Below are positions 17,001 to 26,210 of a stretch of DNA of 64,000 nucleotides, piece after piece. Location of the stretch: the NCBI RefSeq assembly GCF_900105995.1, contig NZ_LT629785.1:2914001-2978000 (forward strand), written 5' to 3'. This DNA is from Pseudomonas pohangensis (GTDB lineage: Bacteria; Pseudomonadota; Gammaproteobacteria; Pseudomonadales; Pseudomonadaceae). Position 1 is the stretch's first letter; each line of letters opens with the position of its first letter. The notes beneath the pieces are model-generated. The model did no database searches, was not told the origin of the DNA, and was given only the letters and a program-made list of their open reading frames with translations. The position numbers and the translations under genes were made by a program.

Positions 17001-17801
17001 ATGCTCACTTTGGATAATCTGCAAGGCGCGATCCTGCATGACATCACCAAGTACCTATTGGCCGCCGGCCTCCTCAGCCTGATGCTGTGGCTGCTGCGCA
17101 AAACAATGCAGCGCCGCCGCCTGCAAGCACATCCGGTGACTGGCAAGGACTACCGACGCGAAATCAGCTGGTCGTTACTCACCGCCACGTTGTTCGGCTG
17201 CATCAGCCTGCTGTGTATCGCATGGTTTGGCGAGCAGGGCTGGAACCAGTTGTATTGGAATCTGAGTGACGGCAGTTGGGGCTATACGGCGTTTTGTCTG
17301 GCGCTGATGATTGTCGGCCACGATGCCTATTTCTACTGGAGCCATCGGCTTCTGCATCAGCGGCGCCTGATGCGCTTTGCCCATCGCGTGCATCACCAGT
17401 CGCATACGCCAACGCCGTGGGCAGCCTACGCCTTTCACCCGCTGGAGGCGCTGACGCAGATCCTGTACCCGGTCGTGTTTGCCATGCTGCTGCCAATGCA
17501 CCCGCTGGTGATCTGGCTGTGGAGCCTGCACATGATAGTGCGCAACGTAATCGGTCATGCCGGCTATGAACTGATGCCGCGCTGGATGGTGCGCAGCGGC
17601 TGGTTCGACTGGCTGACCACCAGCACCCATCACGACCTGCACCATCAATACGGTCGTCACAATTTCGGCTTGTATTTCACTTGGTGGGATCGCTGGATGG
17701 GCACCGAGCACCCGGACTATGCCGCCCGAGTGGCCAGCAATCTTGGCTTACCAGCCCCCTCCAGCAACGCAATTACCGAAAGCAATACTGGGACACAGTA
17801 A
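17001..17801 (+). CDS. Fatty-acid hydroxylase/sterol desaturase family protein
   Basis: A 266-aa integral-membrane di-iron enzyme. Histidine clusters: HDAYFYWSHRLLH, HRVHHQSH, and THHDLHHQ, with four or more membrane helices. The ATG at 17001 has GGAG nine bases upstream; an in-frame GTG at 16968 overlaps the small gene and is rejected. It is only distantly similar to the paralogue at 6267. It is clustered with a membrane regulator and an ABC1-like kinase, suggesting a lipid or quinone-like substrate, which is inference. Confidence 0.88.
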   Translation: MLTLDNLQGAILHDITKYLLAAGLLSLMLWLLRKTMQRRRLQAHPVTGKDYRREISWSLLTATLFGCISLLCIAWFGEQGWNQLYWNLSDGSWGYTAFCLALMIVGHDAYFYWSHRLLHQRRLMRFAHRVHHQSHTPTPWAAYAFHPLEALTQILYPVVFAMLLPMHPLVIWLWSLHMIVRNVIGHAGYELMPRWMVRSGWFDWLTTSTHHDLHHQYGRHNFGLYFTWWDRWMGTEHPDYAARVASNLGLPAPSSNAITESNTGTQ

Positions 17802-17876
17802 GCAACCTCTGTGCACATCTCCTCGGCACAATGTAATTTCTGCCAGAATGATAGCGACGATTTTATGGAGCGATGC

Positions 17877-19571
17877 ATGGACAACAACACCTCGCCGCTA
17901 CTGGATGGCTTTTCCCTACTGAAAGACATCGGGCGCCTGCGCAGCATTGCCCAGGTCATGATCCGCTACGGCTTTGCCGATCTGTTACAACGTACCGGCA
18001 TCACCAGCCTGCTGAACCGGGCCGGCGATCCGCTGGACCTAGAGGAGGCGGAGGAAAACCAACAACTGACGGCCCCACAACGCGCCCGTTTGGCCCTGCA
18101 GGAGCTAGGCCCCACCTTCATCAAGCTTGGTCAGATTCTGGCCACGCGGGTTGACCTGTTCGAGCCACCATGGATCACCGAGTTCGAGCGCCTGCAGGAT
18201 CAGGTTCAGCCAGTTGACTTCGCCCTGTTGCGCCCGCAACTTGAAGCCGATCTAGGTGCCAGCCCGGAAAGCCAGTTTGCCTGGTTTGACAGCACGCCCC
18301 TGGCCACAGCGTCGATTGGCCAAGTACACAGGGCGCGACTGGAAGATGGACGCGAGGTGATTCTGAAGATTCGCCGACCCAATATCCGTCCGCAAATCGA
18401 AGCCGACCTGCGCCTGTTAAGTCGTCTAGCACAACTAGCGGAAAACCACATTGCCTGGATCGCCCGTTTTCAACCGGTGGAGCTGGTTCGACAGTTCGCC
18501 AGCTCGCTGCGTCAGGAGCTCGACCTAGCCGCTGAATGCCGCAGCGCCCAACGGGTTGCCGAGAACTTCAGCGGTGACCCCCACTTCCGGGTTCCGGAAG
18601 TTTATTGGCAGTGGACCTGCGAGCGGCTCAACGTGCAGGAGTTTGTCGACGGCATTCCCGCACGCAATATCAGCGCCATCGAGGCAGCCGGTCTGGATTC
18701 GCGAGTGATCGCCAGCCGCGGCACCCAAGCCATTCTGAAAATGATTCTGGAAGACGGCTTTTTCCATGCCGATCCCCACGCCGGCAACCTGTTCGTGATG
18801 CCGGAAAACACCTTTGTAATGATTGACTGGGGCATGGTTGGGCGGCTTTCCGAAGCACGCCGCCAGCAAGTGATCAAACTGCTGCTCGGCTTGGTTGAAC
18901 GCAACGCGACCAGCACCACAAACGTGCTATTGGAATGGGCTGGCGACACTCCAGTGAATGAAACGGCCTTAACCGAAGAGGTTGAGGCATTCATCCAGCG
19001 CTACCACGGCGTCCCGCTTAAACAACTGAACCTGATTGCCCTGCTGGGCGATGTCACACGCATTCTGCGCAACCATCAACTAACCCTGCCCACGGATCTG
19101 GTGTTGGTGATCAAAGCGATCAGCACCCTCGAAGGCCTGGGACGGCAACTGAATCCGGACTACCAAATTGTCGAGGAAGCCGAACCCCTGCTGCGCCGAC
19201 TGATCATGCGACAGCTCGGGCCGCAGGCCCTGATCAGGAAGGGCTGGGCATTACTCGGGGAGAATTTCGAAGCCCTGCTCCAGCTGCCCAATGAGCTTCA
19301 GCAACTGACCCAAACGGCGCGCCGAGGGCAGCTGCGCATGGGCTTTGATCTGGCTCAACTTGAGAAACTGGCCAAGCAGATTTCCAGCGCGGGCAACCGC
19401 ATAAGCGTGGGCTTGATAACCTCTGCTTGTATTCTCGGCTGCGCCATAATCGTCGCCAACCAGCCGGCAACAGCTAACTTCGCCAACTTCGCCAACCTAG
19501 CGCTGGGCGGTGCTGGGCTGGGTAGCCTGTGGCTAGTACTAGCGATCTGGCGCAGCAGCAGAAAACCTTGA
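17877..19571 (+). CDS. ABC1/AarF (UbiB-like) atypical kinase
   Basis: A 564-aa protein of the ABC1/ADCK/UbiB family. The signature K83-x-G-Q (FIKLGQ) is present, then the Ala-rich loop variant ATASIGQVH near 143-151, Lys164 (ILKIRRP), the catalytic FHADPHAGN and the IDWGMVGRL metal-binding motif. Two C-terminal hydrophobic helices (about 505-560) anchor it. Family members are ATPases/kinases acting in ubiquinone and lipid biology. No ubiE or ubiJ is near, so this looks like an extra copy and not the housekeeping ubiB. The ATG at 17877 is six bases from GGAG; ATG 17865 is an alternative. Confidence 0.88.
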   Translation: MDNNTSPLLDGFSLLKDIGRLRSIAQVMIRYGFADLLQRTGITSLLNRAGDPLDLEEAEENQQLTAPQRARLALQELGPTFIKLGQILATRVDLFEPPWITEFERLQDQVQPVDFALLRPQLEADLGASPESQFAWFDSTPLATASIGQVHRARLEDGREVILKIRRPNIRPQIEADLRLLSRLAQLAENHIAWIARFQPVELVRQFASSLRQELDLAAECRSAQRVAENFSGDPHFRVPEVYWQWTCERLNVQEFVDGIPARNISAIEAAGLDSRVIASRGTQAILKMILEDGFFHADPHAGNLFVMPENTFVMIDWGMVGRLSEARRQQVIKLLLGLVERNATSTTNVLLEWAGDTPVNETALTEEVEAFIQRYHGVPLKQLNLIALLGDVTRILRNHQLTLPTDLVLVIKAISTLEGLGRQLNPDYQIVEEAEPLLRRLIMRQLGPQALIRKGWALLGENFEALLQLPNELQQLTQTARRGQLRMGFDLAQLEKLAKQISSAGNRISVGLITSACILGCAIIVANQPATANFANFANLALGGAGLGSLWLVLAIWRSSRKP

Positions 19572-19576
19572 GCCGC

Positions 19577-21049
19577 TTAGCGAAACGGCGGCTCGTCGAA
19601 ACTGCGCAACTTGCGCGAATGCAGACTGTCGAGGCGGTTGCGCAGTAAATCGACCGCTGCCAGACCGATCAGCAGGTGCTGGCTGACTGCCCGCTCGTAG
19701 AAGGCACCGGCGGCGCCGGGCAGTTTGATTTCGCTGTGCAGCGGTTTGTCCGAGACACACAGCAGGGTGCCGTAGGGCACGCGCAGCCGGTAACCCTGGG
19801 CGGCAACGGTGCCGCTTTCCATATCCACCGCCACCGCACGGGCGAGATTGATCAGCGGCCGTTCCTGGGCCCAGCGCAGCTCCCAGTTGCGGTCGTCGTA
19901 AGTCAGCACGGTGCCGGTGCGCAGGCGTTTTTTCAGTTCGTCGCCCTGCTCGCCGGTGACCAGCGCCGCCGCCTCCTGCAGGGCCTGCTGTACTTCGGCC
20001 AGCGCCGGGATCGGAATATTGGGCGGCAGCACCCGGTCGAGAATGCCGTCGCGGCGCATGTAGGCGTGGGCCAGCACGTAATCGCCGATGGTCTGCGATT
20101 GGCGCAGGCCGCCACAGTGGCCGATCATCAGCCAGCAGTGCGGACGCAGCACGGCCAGATGATCGGTGATGTTCTTCGCATTGGACGGGCCGACACCGAT
20201 ATTCACCAGGGTCACGCCATGACCGTCGCTGGCAATCAGGTGGTAGGCCGGCATCTGGTAGCGATGCCAGACCACTGCATCGGCCACCGCCCGGGCATCT
20301 TCTTCCGAGGTACCGCGTTCGATGATCACGTTGCCCGGCAGCACCATGCGCACAAATCGCGGGTCGTCACGCAAGCGGGTCAGCCCATGGCGTATGAACT
20401 GGTCGACGTAACGGTGATAGTTGGTCAGCAATATCCACGGCTGCACATGCCGCCAGTCGCTACCGGTGTAGTGCTGCAGGCGTTTTAGCGAAAAGTCCAC
20501 GCGCGCGGCATCGAACAGCGCCAGCGGCAAGGGGTCGATATTTTCCCAGTCGTACAGGCCATCGGCGGTGCCGTCGCTGGCTGCCGACAAGTCGGTACTG
20601 GGAAACACCCGGGCCAGCTCGGCCGCCGTGACTCCGGAGCCGGTCAGCTCATCGCCCTGCTCGACCACATAGGGATAGGGGATGTTCTGCTCGCTCAGGC
20701 CGACTTCCAGCTGCACGGTGAAGTCGCTGAGCAGTGGCCCGAGCTGATCCAGCAGGTAGCCACGAAACGCCTCCGGATGCGTCACGGTCACACTGTAGGT
20801 ACCCGGCACCTGCACCTTGGCATAGGCGCGGATGGTGCTGGGCACTTCTCCCTGACACTCATAGGTCAGCCGCAACTGCGGATAGCGGAACCCGCGCTGC
20901 TGCTCGGCAGTGGGCTTTTCCCGGGTTTTCAGATAGCGCGTAAGTGCCTCGCCGAGCGCCGATGTGGCCTGGCGGTGCAAGGCTGCCAGGCGGTCCACCG
21001 CCTCGTCAGGGCTGTGCACCACGACAAAATCTTCATCTGGAACGGGCAT
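19577..21049 (-). CDS. amn: AMP nucleosidase
   Basis: A 490-aa enzyme that hydrolyses AMP to adenine and ribose-5-phosphate in the cytoplasm. The N-terminal AMP-nucleosidase-specific domain (about 1-170) is followed by a nucleoside-phosphorylase-fold domain with LVNIGVGPSNAKN, GHCGGLR, AVDMESGTVAAQG and LCVSDKPLH, all typical of Amn. The ATG at 21049 has AGGAAGG seven bases upstream; the longer frame up to 21169 lacks a good start. Convergent with the kinase gene. Confidence 0.92.
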   Translation of the reverse strand: MPVPDEDFVVVHSPDEAVDRLAALHRQATSALGEALTRYLKTREKPTAEQQRGFRYPQLRLTYECQGEVPSTIRAYAKVQVPGTYSVTVTHPEAFRGYLLDQLGPLLSDFTVQLEVGLSEQNIPYPYVVEQGDELTGSGVTAAELARVFPSTDLSAASDGTADGLYDWENIDPLPLALFDAARVDFSLKRLQHYTGSDWRHVQPWILLTNYHRYVDQFIRHGLTRLRDDPRFVRMVLPGNVIIERGTSEEDARAVADAVVWHRYQMPAYHLIASDGHGVTLVNIGVGPSNAKNITDHLAVLRPHCWLMIGHCGGLRQSQTIGDYVLAHAYMRRDGILDRVLPPNIPIPALAEVQQALQEAAALVTGEQGDELKKRLRTGTVLTYDDRNWELRWAQERPLINLARAVAVDMESGTVAAQGYRLRVPYGTLLCVSDKPLHSEIKLPGAAGAFYERAVSQHLLIGLAAVDLLRNRLDSLHSRKLRSFDEPPFR

Positions 21050-21235
21050 GGACGGCCTTCCTGAACACTGTTTCGCCCATCTTGCCCTGCCGAATGTGAC
21101 AAAGGTAGTAGCGCAAAGCTGTTTGCCGGACGCTTTCAGGCAGCGACAGTGGGCTAGCTGAAAAAGCATCTACAGTCATACGGTGTTTATCAGCCAAACC
21201 AACCGCTGCCGTACCCACCCACAGAGGGTGATTCC

Positions 21236-21478
21236 ATGCCTTTCATACTCGCTGCCTGGCTTGGCCTGTTTGCCAGCTACGCTTGCGCTGCCAGCAGCAG
21301 CGACGCAGCCGGCAGATAGGCAGGGCTTTCTGGTCACCGGACAAGGGCAAGTAAGCCAACTGGCTACCGGCGCCCGGCGGTGATTTCGCCATCATGTTGC
21401 GCATGTACTGGCCGAAGGAAACGGACCCTCGGTACTGGATGGCAGCTGGTTAGCACTGCAGGTCATCAAAACCCGATA
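21236..21478 (+). pseudogene. Remnant of a DUF1254/DUF1214-family gene
   Basis: A signal-peptide start (MPFILAAWLGLFASYACA, from ATG 21236) runs into a stop at 21317-21319. Then comes the typical C-terminal end of DUF1254/DUF1214 proteins in pieces: SPDKGK, an in-frame TAA at 21352-21354 where Glu is expected, ANWLPAPGGDF, MLRMYWPKE, and after a frameshift VLDGSW before TAA at 21476. The central domains are missing. This is a decayed gene with a large internal deletion, a point nonsense change and a frameshift. Confidence 0.75.
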
Positions 21479-21494
21479 ATCCTGCGCGACAACA

Positions 21495-21530
21495 AAAAGC
21501 CCCGGCAGCAAAAACTGCCGGGGCTTTTTG
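21495..21530. terminator. Bidirectional rho-independent terminator
   Basis: A perfect stem AAAAAGCCCCGGCAG / CTGCCGGGGCTTTTT around a CAAAAA loop. It serves the leftward efflux operon that ends at 21550 and would also stop the dead gene on the other strand. Confidence 0.9.
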
Positions 21531-21549
21531 TCAGGCCATGGTTGCCGGC

Positions 21550-23016
21550 CTATTGTGCCTCTGCAGCCTGTGGCTGATCTGCAGCAGGCATAGCCGCAGA
21601 CACCGGCAGCGTCTGTGCAGCCGCCTTATCCACCCAGCCACCACCCATCGCCTTGTAGATATTGGCCAGTGCCGCAGCATTGTCGGCCGTTCTCTGCGCC
21701 AGCGTCAGCTCCGCCGGAAACAGATCCTGCTCGGCCTGCAACACGGTCGAATACGGCGCGTAGCCGCCGTCGTACTGCAAGCGCGCCAGTTTGGCGTAGT
21801 TACGCAATGCGTCGACCTTGCGCTGCTGGGATGCCACCTGCCGCAGCAAGCTTTCGCGCGCACTCAAGGCATTGCTGACATCACCAAAAGCCGCCTGGAT
21901 GGTTTGCTGATAATTGGCCAGCGCGGCCTTCTGGTTAGCCTCGGCCTGGGCAACCTGACCACTGATCAGCCCGGCGGTGAAGATCGGCCCGATTACCGTG
22001 CCGGTAAAGTTCCAGGACTTGGCCGAACCATTGAACACGTCAGACAGCTCGGAGCTGGATCCACCGAAGGCTCCGGTCAGTGAAATCGACGGGAAATACA
22101 ACGCCTTGGCCGCTCCAATCTGGGCATTCGCGGCAATCAGCTGTTGCTCGGCCTGCAGAATGTCCGGGCGGCGCTCCAGCAATTGCGATGGCAAGCCGGC
22201 CGGAATTTTCGGGGCGCTCAGCTCAGCCAGGGTTTTGCCACGCGGAATCGGTCCCGGATTACGCCCGGCCAGTAATGACAGGGCATTTTCCAGCTGCACG
22301 ATCTGCTGCTCGATCAACGGAATCTGTGCAGCAGCTGTTTCGTATTGAGAGCTTGCCTGGGCCACGGTCATTTCCGAGGTCTGACCATACTTGAACTGCA
22401 ATTCGAAGTACTTCAGCGACTGGTCGTAGACATCCAGGGTCTTTTTCGAAACGTCCAGCTGCTCATCGAGGCCACGCAATTGCAGATAACCATTTGCCAC
22501 GCCGGATACCAGTGTCAGTATCACGCCGCGCCGCGCCTCTTCTGTGGCCAGCAGATTGGCCTGGGCGGCCTCGGTCTGACGACGGATGCGCCCCCACAAA
22601 TCAATCTCCCAACTGGCGGTAAACGCCGCCTGATTGAAGCTCTGCGGGTTCACCGTTCCGGGCGTGACCGCACCGTCTCCGGACTCGGTATAACGCGCAC
22701 GACCTGACTCAGCGCCATAACCCAGTTGCGGAAAGATCGGCGCACGGGTGGTGGTCAGAATACCGGCGGCAGCCTCGACGTTGGCCGCAGCAATCTGCAC
22801 ATTCCAGTTGCTGGCCAGCGAGTCGCTGATCAACTGATCCAGTACCGGGTCGTTGTACTGCTGCCACCACTGGCTGTCAGCCGTTTCGGCAACCTGGCCG
22901 GGCTCGAAACGGTAGGCTTCCGGCGTATCAATCTGCGGCCTGGCATAATCCGGACCGATCATGCAGCCGGAGCTCCCGAGAACCGCGACGGCCAGTGCAA
23001 GGGAACGTAGCTTCAT
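21550..23016 (-). CDS. RND efflux outer-membrane factor (NodT/OprM family)
   Basis: A 488-aa outer-membrane channel lipoprotein: signal peptide with lipobox GSSGC (acylated Cys18), then CMIGPDYARP, the family hallmark, and two repeated outer-membrane-efflux domains rich in Ala/Gln coiled coil. The C-terminus has a Pro/Ala-rich tail. Its ATG overlaps the stop of the permease gene by four bases. It forms the exit duct of the tripartite pump encoded by the next two genes. Confidence 0.92.
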   Translation of the reverse strand: MKLRSLALAVAVLGSSGCMIGPDYARPQIDTPEAYRFEPGQVAETADSQWWQQYNDPVLDQLISDSLASNWNVQIAAANVEAAAGILTTTRAPIFPQLGYGAESGRARYTESGDGAVTPGTVNPQSFNQAAFTASWEIDLWGRIRRQTEAAQANLLATEEARRGVILTLVSGVANGYLQLRGLDEQLDVSKKTLDVYDQSLKYFELQFKYGQTSEMTVAQASSQYETAAAQIPLIEQQIVQLENALSLLAGRNPGPIPRGKTLAELSAPKIPAGLPSQLLERRPDILQAEQQLIAANAQIGAAKALYFPSISLTGAFGGSSSELSDVFNGSAKSWNFTGTVIGPIFTAGLISGQVAQAEANQKAALANYQQTIQAAFGDVSNALSARESLLRQVASQQRKVDALRNYAKLARLQYDGGYAPYSTVLQAEQDLFPAELTLAQRTADNAAALANIYKAMGGGWVDKAAAQTLPVSAAMPAADQPQAAEAQ

Positions 23017-26000
23017 GGCTGCTCCTCCTTGCCGGTGCCCTGCGCGGTGCTGGCCTCAGGTTCCGCCGGCACCGGTTTGGCCTTGCCGAAAACCTTCTCG
23101 CTGGCGCTGGACAACAACCAGTAGAACATCGGAATAAAGAACACTGCGACCACCGTTGCAGCCAGCGAGCCACCAATTACCCCGGTGCCGATCGAATGCC
23201 GGCTGTTGGCCGAAGCACCACTGGCAATCGCCAGCGGCACCAGGCCGAGGATAAAGGCGAACGAGGTCATCAGGATCGGTCGCAGGCGCAGGCGTGCGGC
23301 TTCCGCTGCCGCATCGAAAAAGGACATGCCCTCCTTGCGATTCAACTCGACAGCAAATTCGACAATCAGAATGGCGTTTTTCGCCGCCAGACCAACCAGC
23401 GTCAGCAGCCCGATCTGGAAGTACAGGTCATTGGCCGTACCGCGCAAAGCAATGGCAATCAATGCACCGAGTATGGCAAAGGGTACGGCCAGCATCACCC
23501 CCACCGGCAACGACCAGCTTTCATACTGCGCGGCCAGAATCAGGAAGACGAAAATCAGCCCGAAGACAAAAGCGATGGCTGAGGTCGAGCCCGAACTGAC
23601 TTGCTCGCGCGCCTCGCCGGCCCAGTCATAACCGTAACCAGAAGGCATTTCTTCTTCGACCACCTGACGAATTGCCTCGAGTGCTGCACCGGAACTGACC
23701 CCGGGCGCCGGCGCACCATTGATGGCAATCGCCGGGTAGTTGTTGAAGCGTGTGGACAGATCCGGCCCGACCACAAACTTGGGCGTAACCAGCGCCGACA
23801 GCGGCACCATGTCGCCGTCGCGGTTCTTCACATAGAAACGCCCGATATCCTCCGGCGTCATGCGGTATTTTGGTTCGGCCTGCAGCACCACCTGATAAAG
23901 GCGCGAGTCTTTCGGAAACTGGTTGACGTAGAGCGAGCCGAACATGGTTTGCAGGGTGTTGTAAGCGTCCTCCACGGCCACGCCAAGCAACTCGGCCTTG
24001 CTCCGGTCAACATCCACCAGTAACTGCTGGCCATTGGCGCGGATGGTGGTGTTCACCCCGGCCAGCTCCGGCCGGGTTTTGGCCTTGGCAATGATCTTGT
24101 CGACTACCGCCGCCAGCTCGTTGAAATCACCACTGCCTTTCTGCTCGATCCATATCTGGAAGCCGGCAGTGACGCCCAGCCCGGGAATCGATGGCGGGTT
24201 CAACGGCACAACCAGACCATCCTCGAAGCCGGCAGTTTCCTTGCGCAAAGTAGCCAGCACATCATCGGCCTGCATGCCCGGCTCCTGACGTTCTTCATAG
24301 CCCTTGAGCGAAACGAACAACAGGCCGAAGTTGGTCTTGTTCTGCGAGTCGATCAGGCTGTAGCCATCGACCTGGGTAACGTTTTCTACCGCCGGGTGCT
24401 TCCTGGCCAGCTCGGCCACCCGAAGCCCAAGCGCCTCGGTACGGTCCAGACTGGCCGAATCCGGCAGAAAATAGGGAATAAACACGTAGCCCTGATCCTC
24501 TGCCGGAACGAAGGCTGTTGGCAACAGCTTGAACAACCAGACAGTGCCCAGCACCACCAGAACAAAAGCCGTCATGGCCAGTTTCCAGTGATGCATGACC
24601 CGCTTCACCCCGCCGACATAGCTGTTGGTGATGCGCTCCATGTTGTCATCGAACCATTTGTAAAAGCCTTTCTTCTCGCCATGCTTGGCCTTGATCAAGA
24701 GCACCGCAAGGGCCGGTGACAGGGTTAGCGCAACGATGCCGGAGAACAGCATGGACAAGGCAATGGTGATGGCGAACTGCTTGTACAACGCGCCGGTAAT
24801 GCCGCCCAGAAAAGCCACCGGAATAAACACGGCGTTGAGCACCAGCACCACCGCAATCACCGGCCCACTGACCTCATCCATCGCCCGCTTGGCGGCAGCT
24901 CTGGCGTCGAGGCCAAACTGGATCATGTTGCGTTCGGTGTTTTCCACCACCACGATGGCATCGTCCACCACCAGACCAATGGCCAGAATCATGCCGAACA
25001 GCGTGAGCATGTTGACCGAGAAACCCATCAGCAACATGCCAACCATGGCGCCGAGAATGGAAATTGGCACGGCGATCGCCGGGATAATGGTCAGGCGCAA
25101 GCTGTGCAGGAACACAAACACCACCAGCACCACCAGCACCACGGCCTCGAAGAAGGTGTGGATCACCTCCTTGATCGAATCCTGCACAAATAACGTGGTG
25201 TCCAGCGCCACCTCATAGGTCATGCCTTCGGGGAAGCTCTTGGATAGCTCCGCCAGAGTGGCACGCACATTTTTCGACACCTCGATGGCATTGGAGTCCG
25301 CGCCTACCTGCTGGTACACCGCAATCAGCGTGGCCGGTTTGCCCTGATACCTGGTGCGCAAGTCATAGTTCTGCTTGCCCAGTTCGGCGAAACCGACGTC
25401 TTTAACCCGCAGCAAAGCCGCGTTGCCGTTGTCCGCACGCAGGATCATGTTGTCGAACTCTTCCGGCTCGGTGATCGACTTTGTGGTGGCCGGAAAAGTC
25501 TGTACCACCGGACCCTCGGTTGGCGGCGCACCAATCCGGCCGACGGCAAACTGCTGGTTCTGCGCCTTGATCGCTTCGGAAATTTCGCTGACGGATATAT
25601 CCATCTGCTGCATGCGATCAGGCTTGAGCCAGATGCGCATGGCGTAATCCGGCACACCGAAAATCGACGCCTGGTTGGCGCCCGGGATGCGGTTTACCGC
25701 GCCGAGGATCTGCGTATTGGTGTAGTTGCCGATGTAATTGGCATCGTAACGGCCGTCCGGCGAATAGACCGCCAGGATCATCAGGAAGGACGAGGTTTTC
25801 TGCTGCACCTTGACGCCCTGCGCCTGCACCGCTTGCGGCAACTTCGACATTGCCTGACTGACCCGGTTCTGCACATCCACCTGGGCCAGGTTGGGGTCGG
25901 TGGAAATATCGAAATAGACATTCAGCGTGTAGTTGCCGGTCGAGGAGCTGGTCGACGACATGTACAGCATGTTGTTGGCGCCGTTGACCTGCAGCTCGAT

Positions 26001-26195
26001 GGGCGCACCGACGTTTTGCCCGACCAGTGTGGCGTTGGCGCCAGGGTAGGTGGCGGTGACCTGAATCTGTACCGGGGTGATCTGCGGAAACTGGGCAACG
26101 GGTAAAGACTCCATCGCAACCAGACCGGCGATGGAAATAATCAGCGCAACCACTACCGAGAAAATCGGCCGGTCGATAAAGAAGTGCGAAAACAT
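23013..26195 (-). CDS. RND multidrug efflux permease (HAE-1 type)
   Basis: A 1060-aa inner-membrane proton/drug antiporter. Starts MFSHFFIDRPIFS, with twelve expected membrane helices, two large periplasmic loops and the helix-4 proton relay GLVVDDAIVVVEN including paired Asp. Length fits AcrB/MexB-like HAE-1 pumps and not the heavy-metal type, because the metal-RND signature DGAVVMVEN is absent. Substrates are likely hydrophobic drugs or solvents; the exact orthologue cannot be named. It is flanked by its own adaptor and channel genes. Confidence 0.93.
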   Translation of the reverse strand: MFSHFFIDRPIFSVVVALIISIAGLVAMESLPVAQFPQITPVQIQVTATYPGANATLVGQNVGAPIELQVNGANNMLYMSSTSSSTGNYTLNVYFDISTDPNLAQVDVQNRVSQAMSKLPQAVQAQGVKVQQKTSSFLMILAVYSPDGRYDANYIGNYTNTQILGAVNRIPGANQASIFGVPDYAMRIWLKPDRMQQMDISVSEISEAIKAQNQQFAVGRIGAPPTEGPVVQTFPATTKSITEPEEFDNMILRADNGNAALLRVKDVGFAELGKQNYDLRTRYQGKPATLIAVYQQVGADSNAIEVSKNVRATLAELSKSFPEGMTYEVALDTTLFVQDSIKEVIHTFFEAVVLVVLVVFVFLHSLRLTIIPAIAVPISILGAMVGMLLMGFSVNMLTLFGMILAIGLVVDDAIVVVENTERNMIQFGLDARAAAKRAMDEVSGPVIAVVLVLNAVFIPVAFLGGITGALYKQFAITIALSMLFSGIVALTLSPALAVLLIKAKHGEKKGFYKWFDDNMERITNSYVGGVKRVMHHWKLAMTAFVLVVLGTVWLFKLLPTAFVPAEDQGYVFIPYFLPDSASLDRTEALGLRVAELARKHPAVENVTQVDGYSLIDSQNKTNFGLLFVSLKGYEERQEPGMQADDVLATLRKETAGFEDGLVVPLNPPSIPGLGVTAGFQIWIEQKGSGDFNELAAVVDKIIAKAKTRPELAGVNTTIRANGQQLLVDVDRSKAELLGVAVEDAYNTLQTMFGSLYVNQFPKDSRLYQVVLQAEPKYRMTPEDIGRFYVKNRDGDMVPLSALVTPKFVVGPDLSTRFNNYPAIAINGAPAPGVSSGAALEAIRQVVEEEMPSGYGYDWAGEAREQVSSGSTSAIAFVFGLIFVFLILAAQYESWSLPVGVMLAVPFAILGALIAIALRGTANDLYFQIGLLTLVGLAAKNAILIVEFAVELNRKEGMSFFDAAAEAARLRLRPILMTSFAFILGLVPLAIASGASANSRHSIGTGVIGGSLAATVVAVFFIPMFYWLLSSASEKVFGKAKPVPAEPEASTAQGTGKEEQP

Positions 26196-26210
26196 GGGCG
26201 AGGTCTCTGG

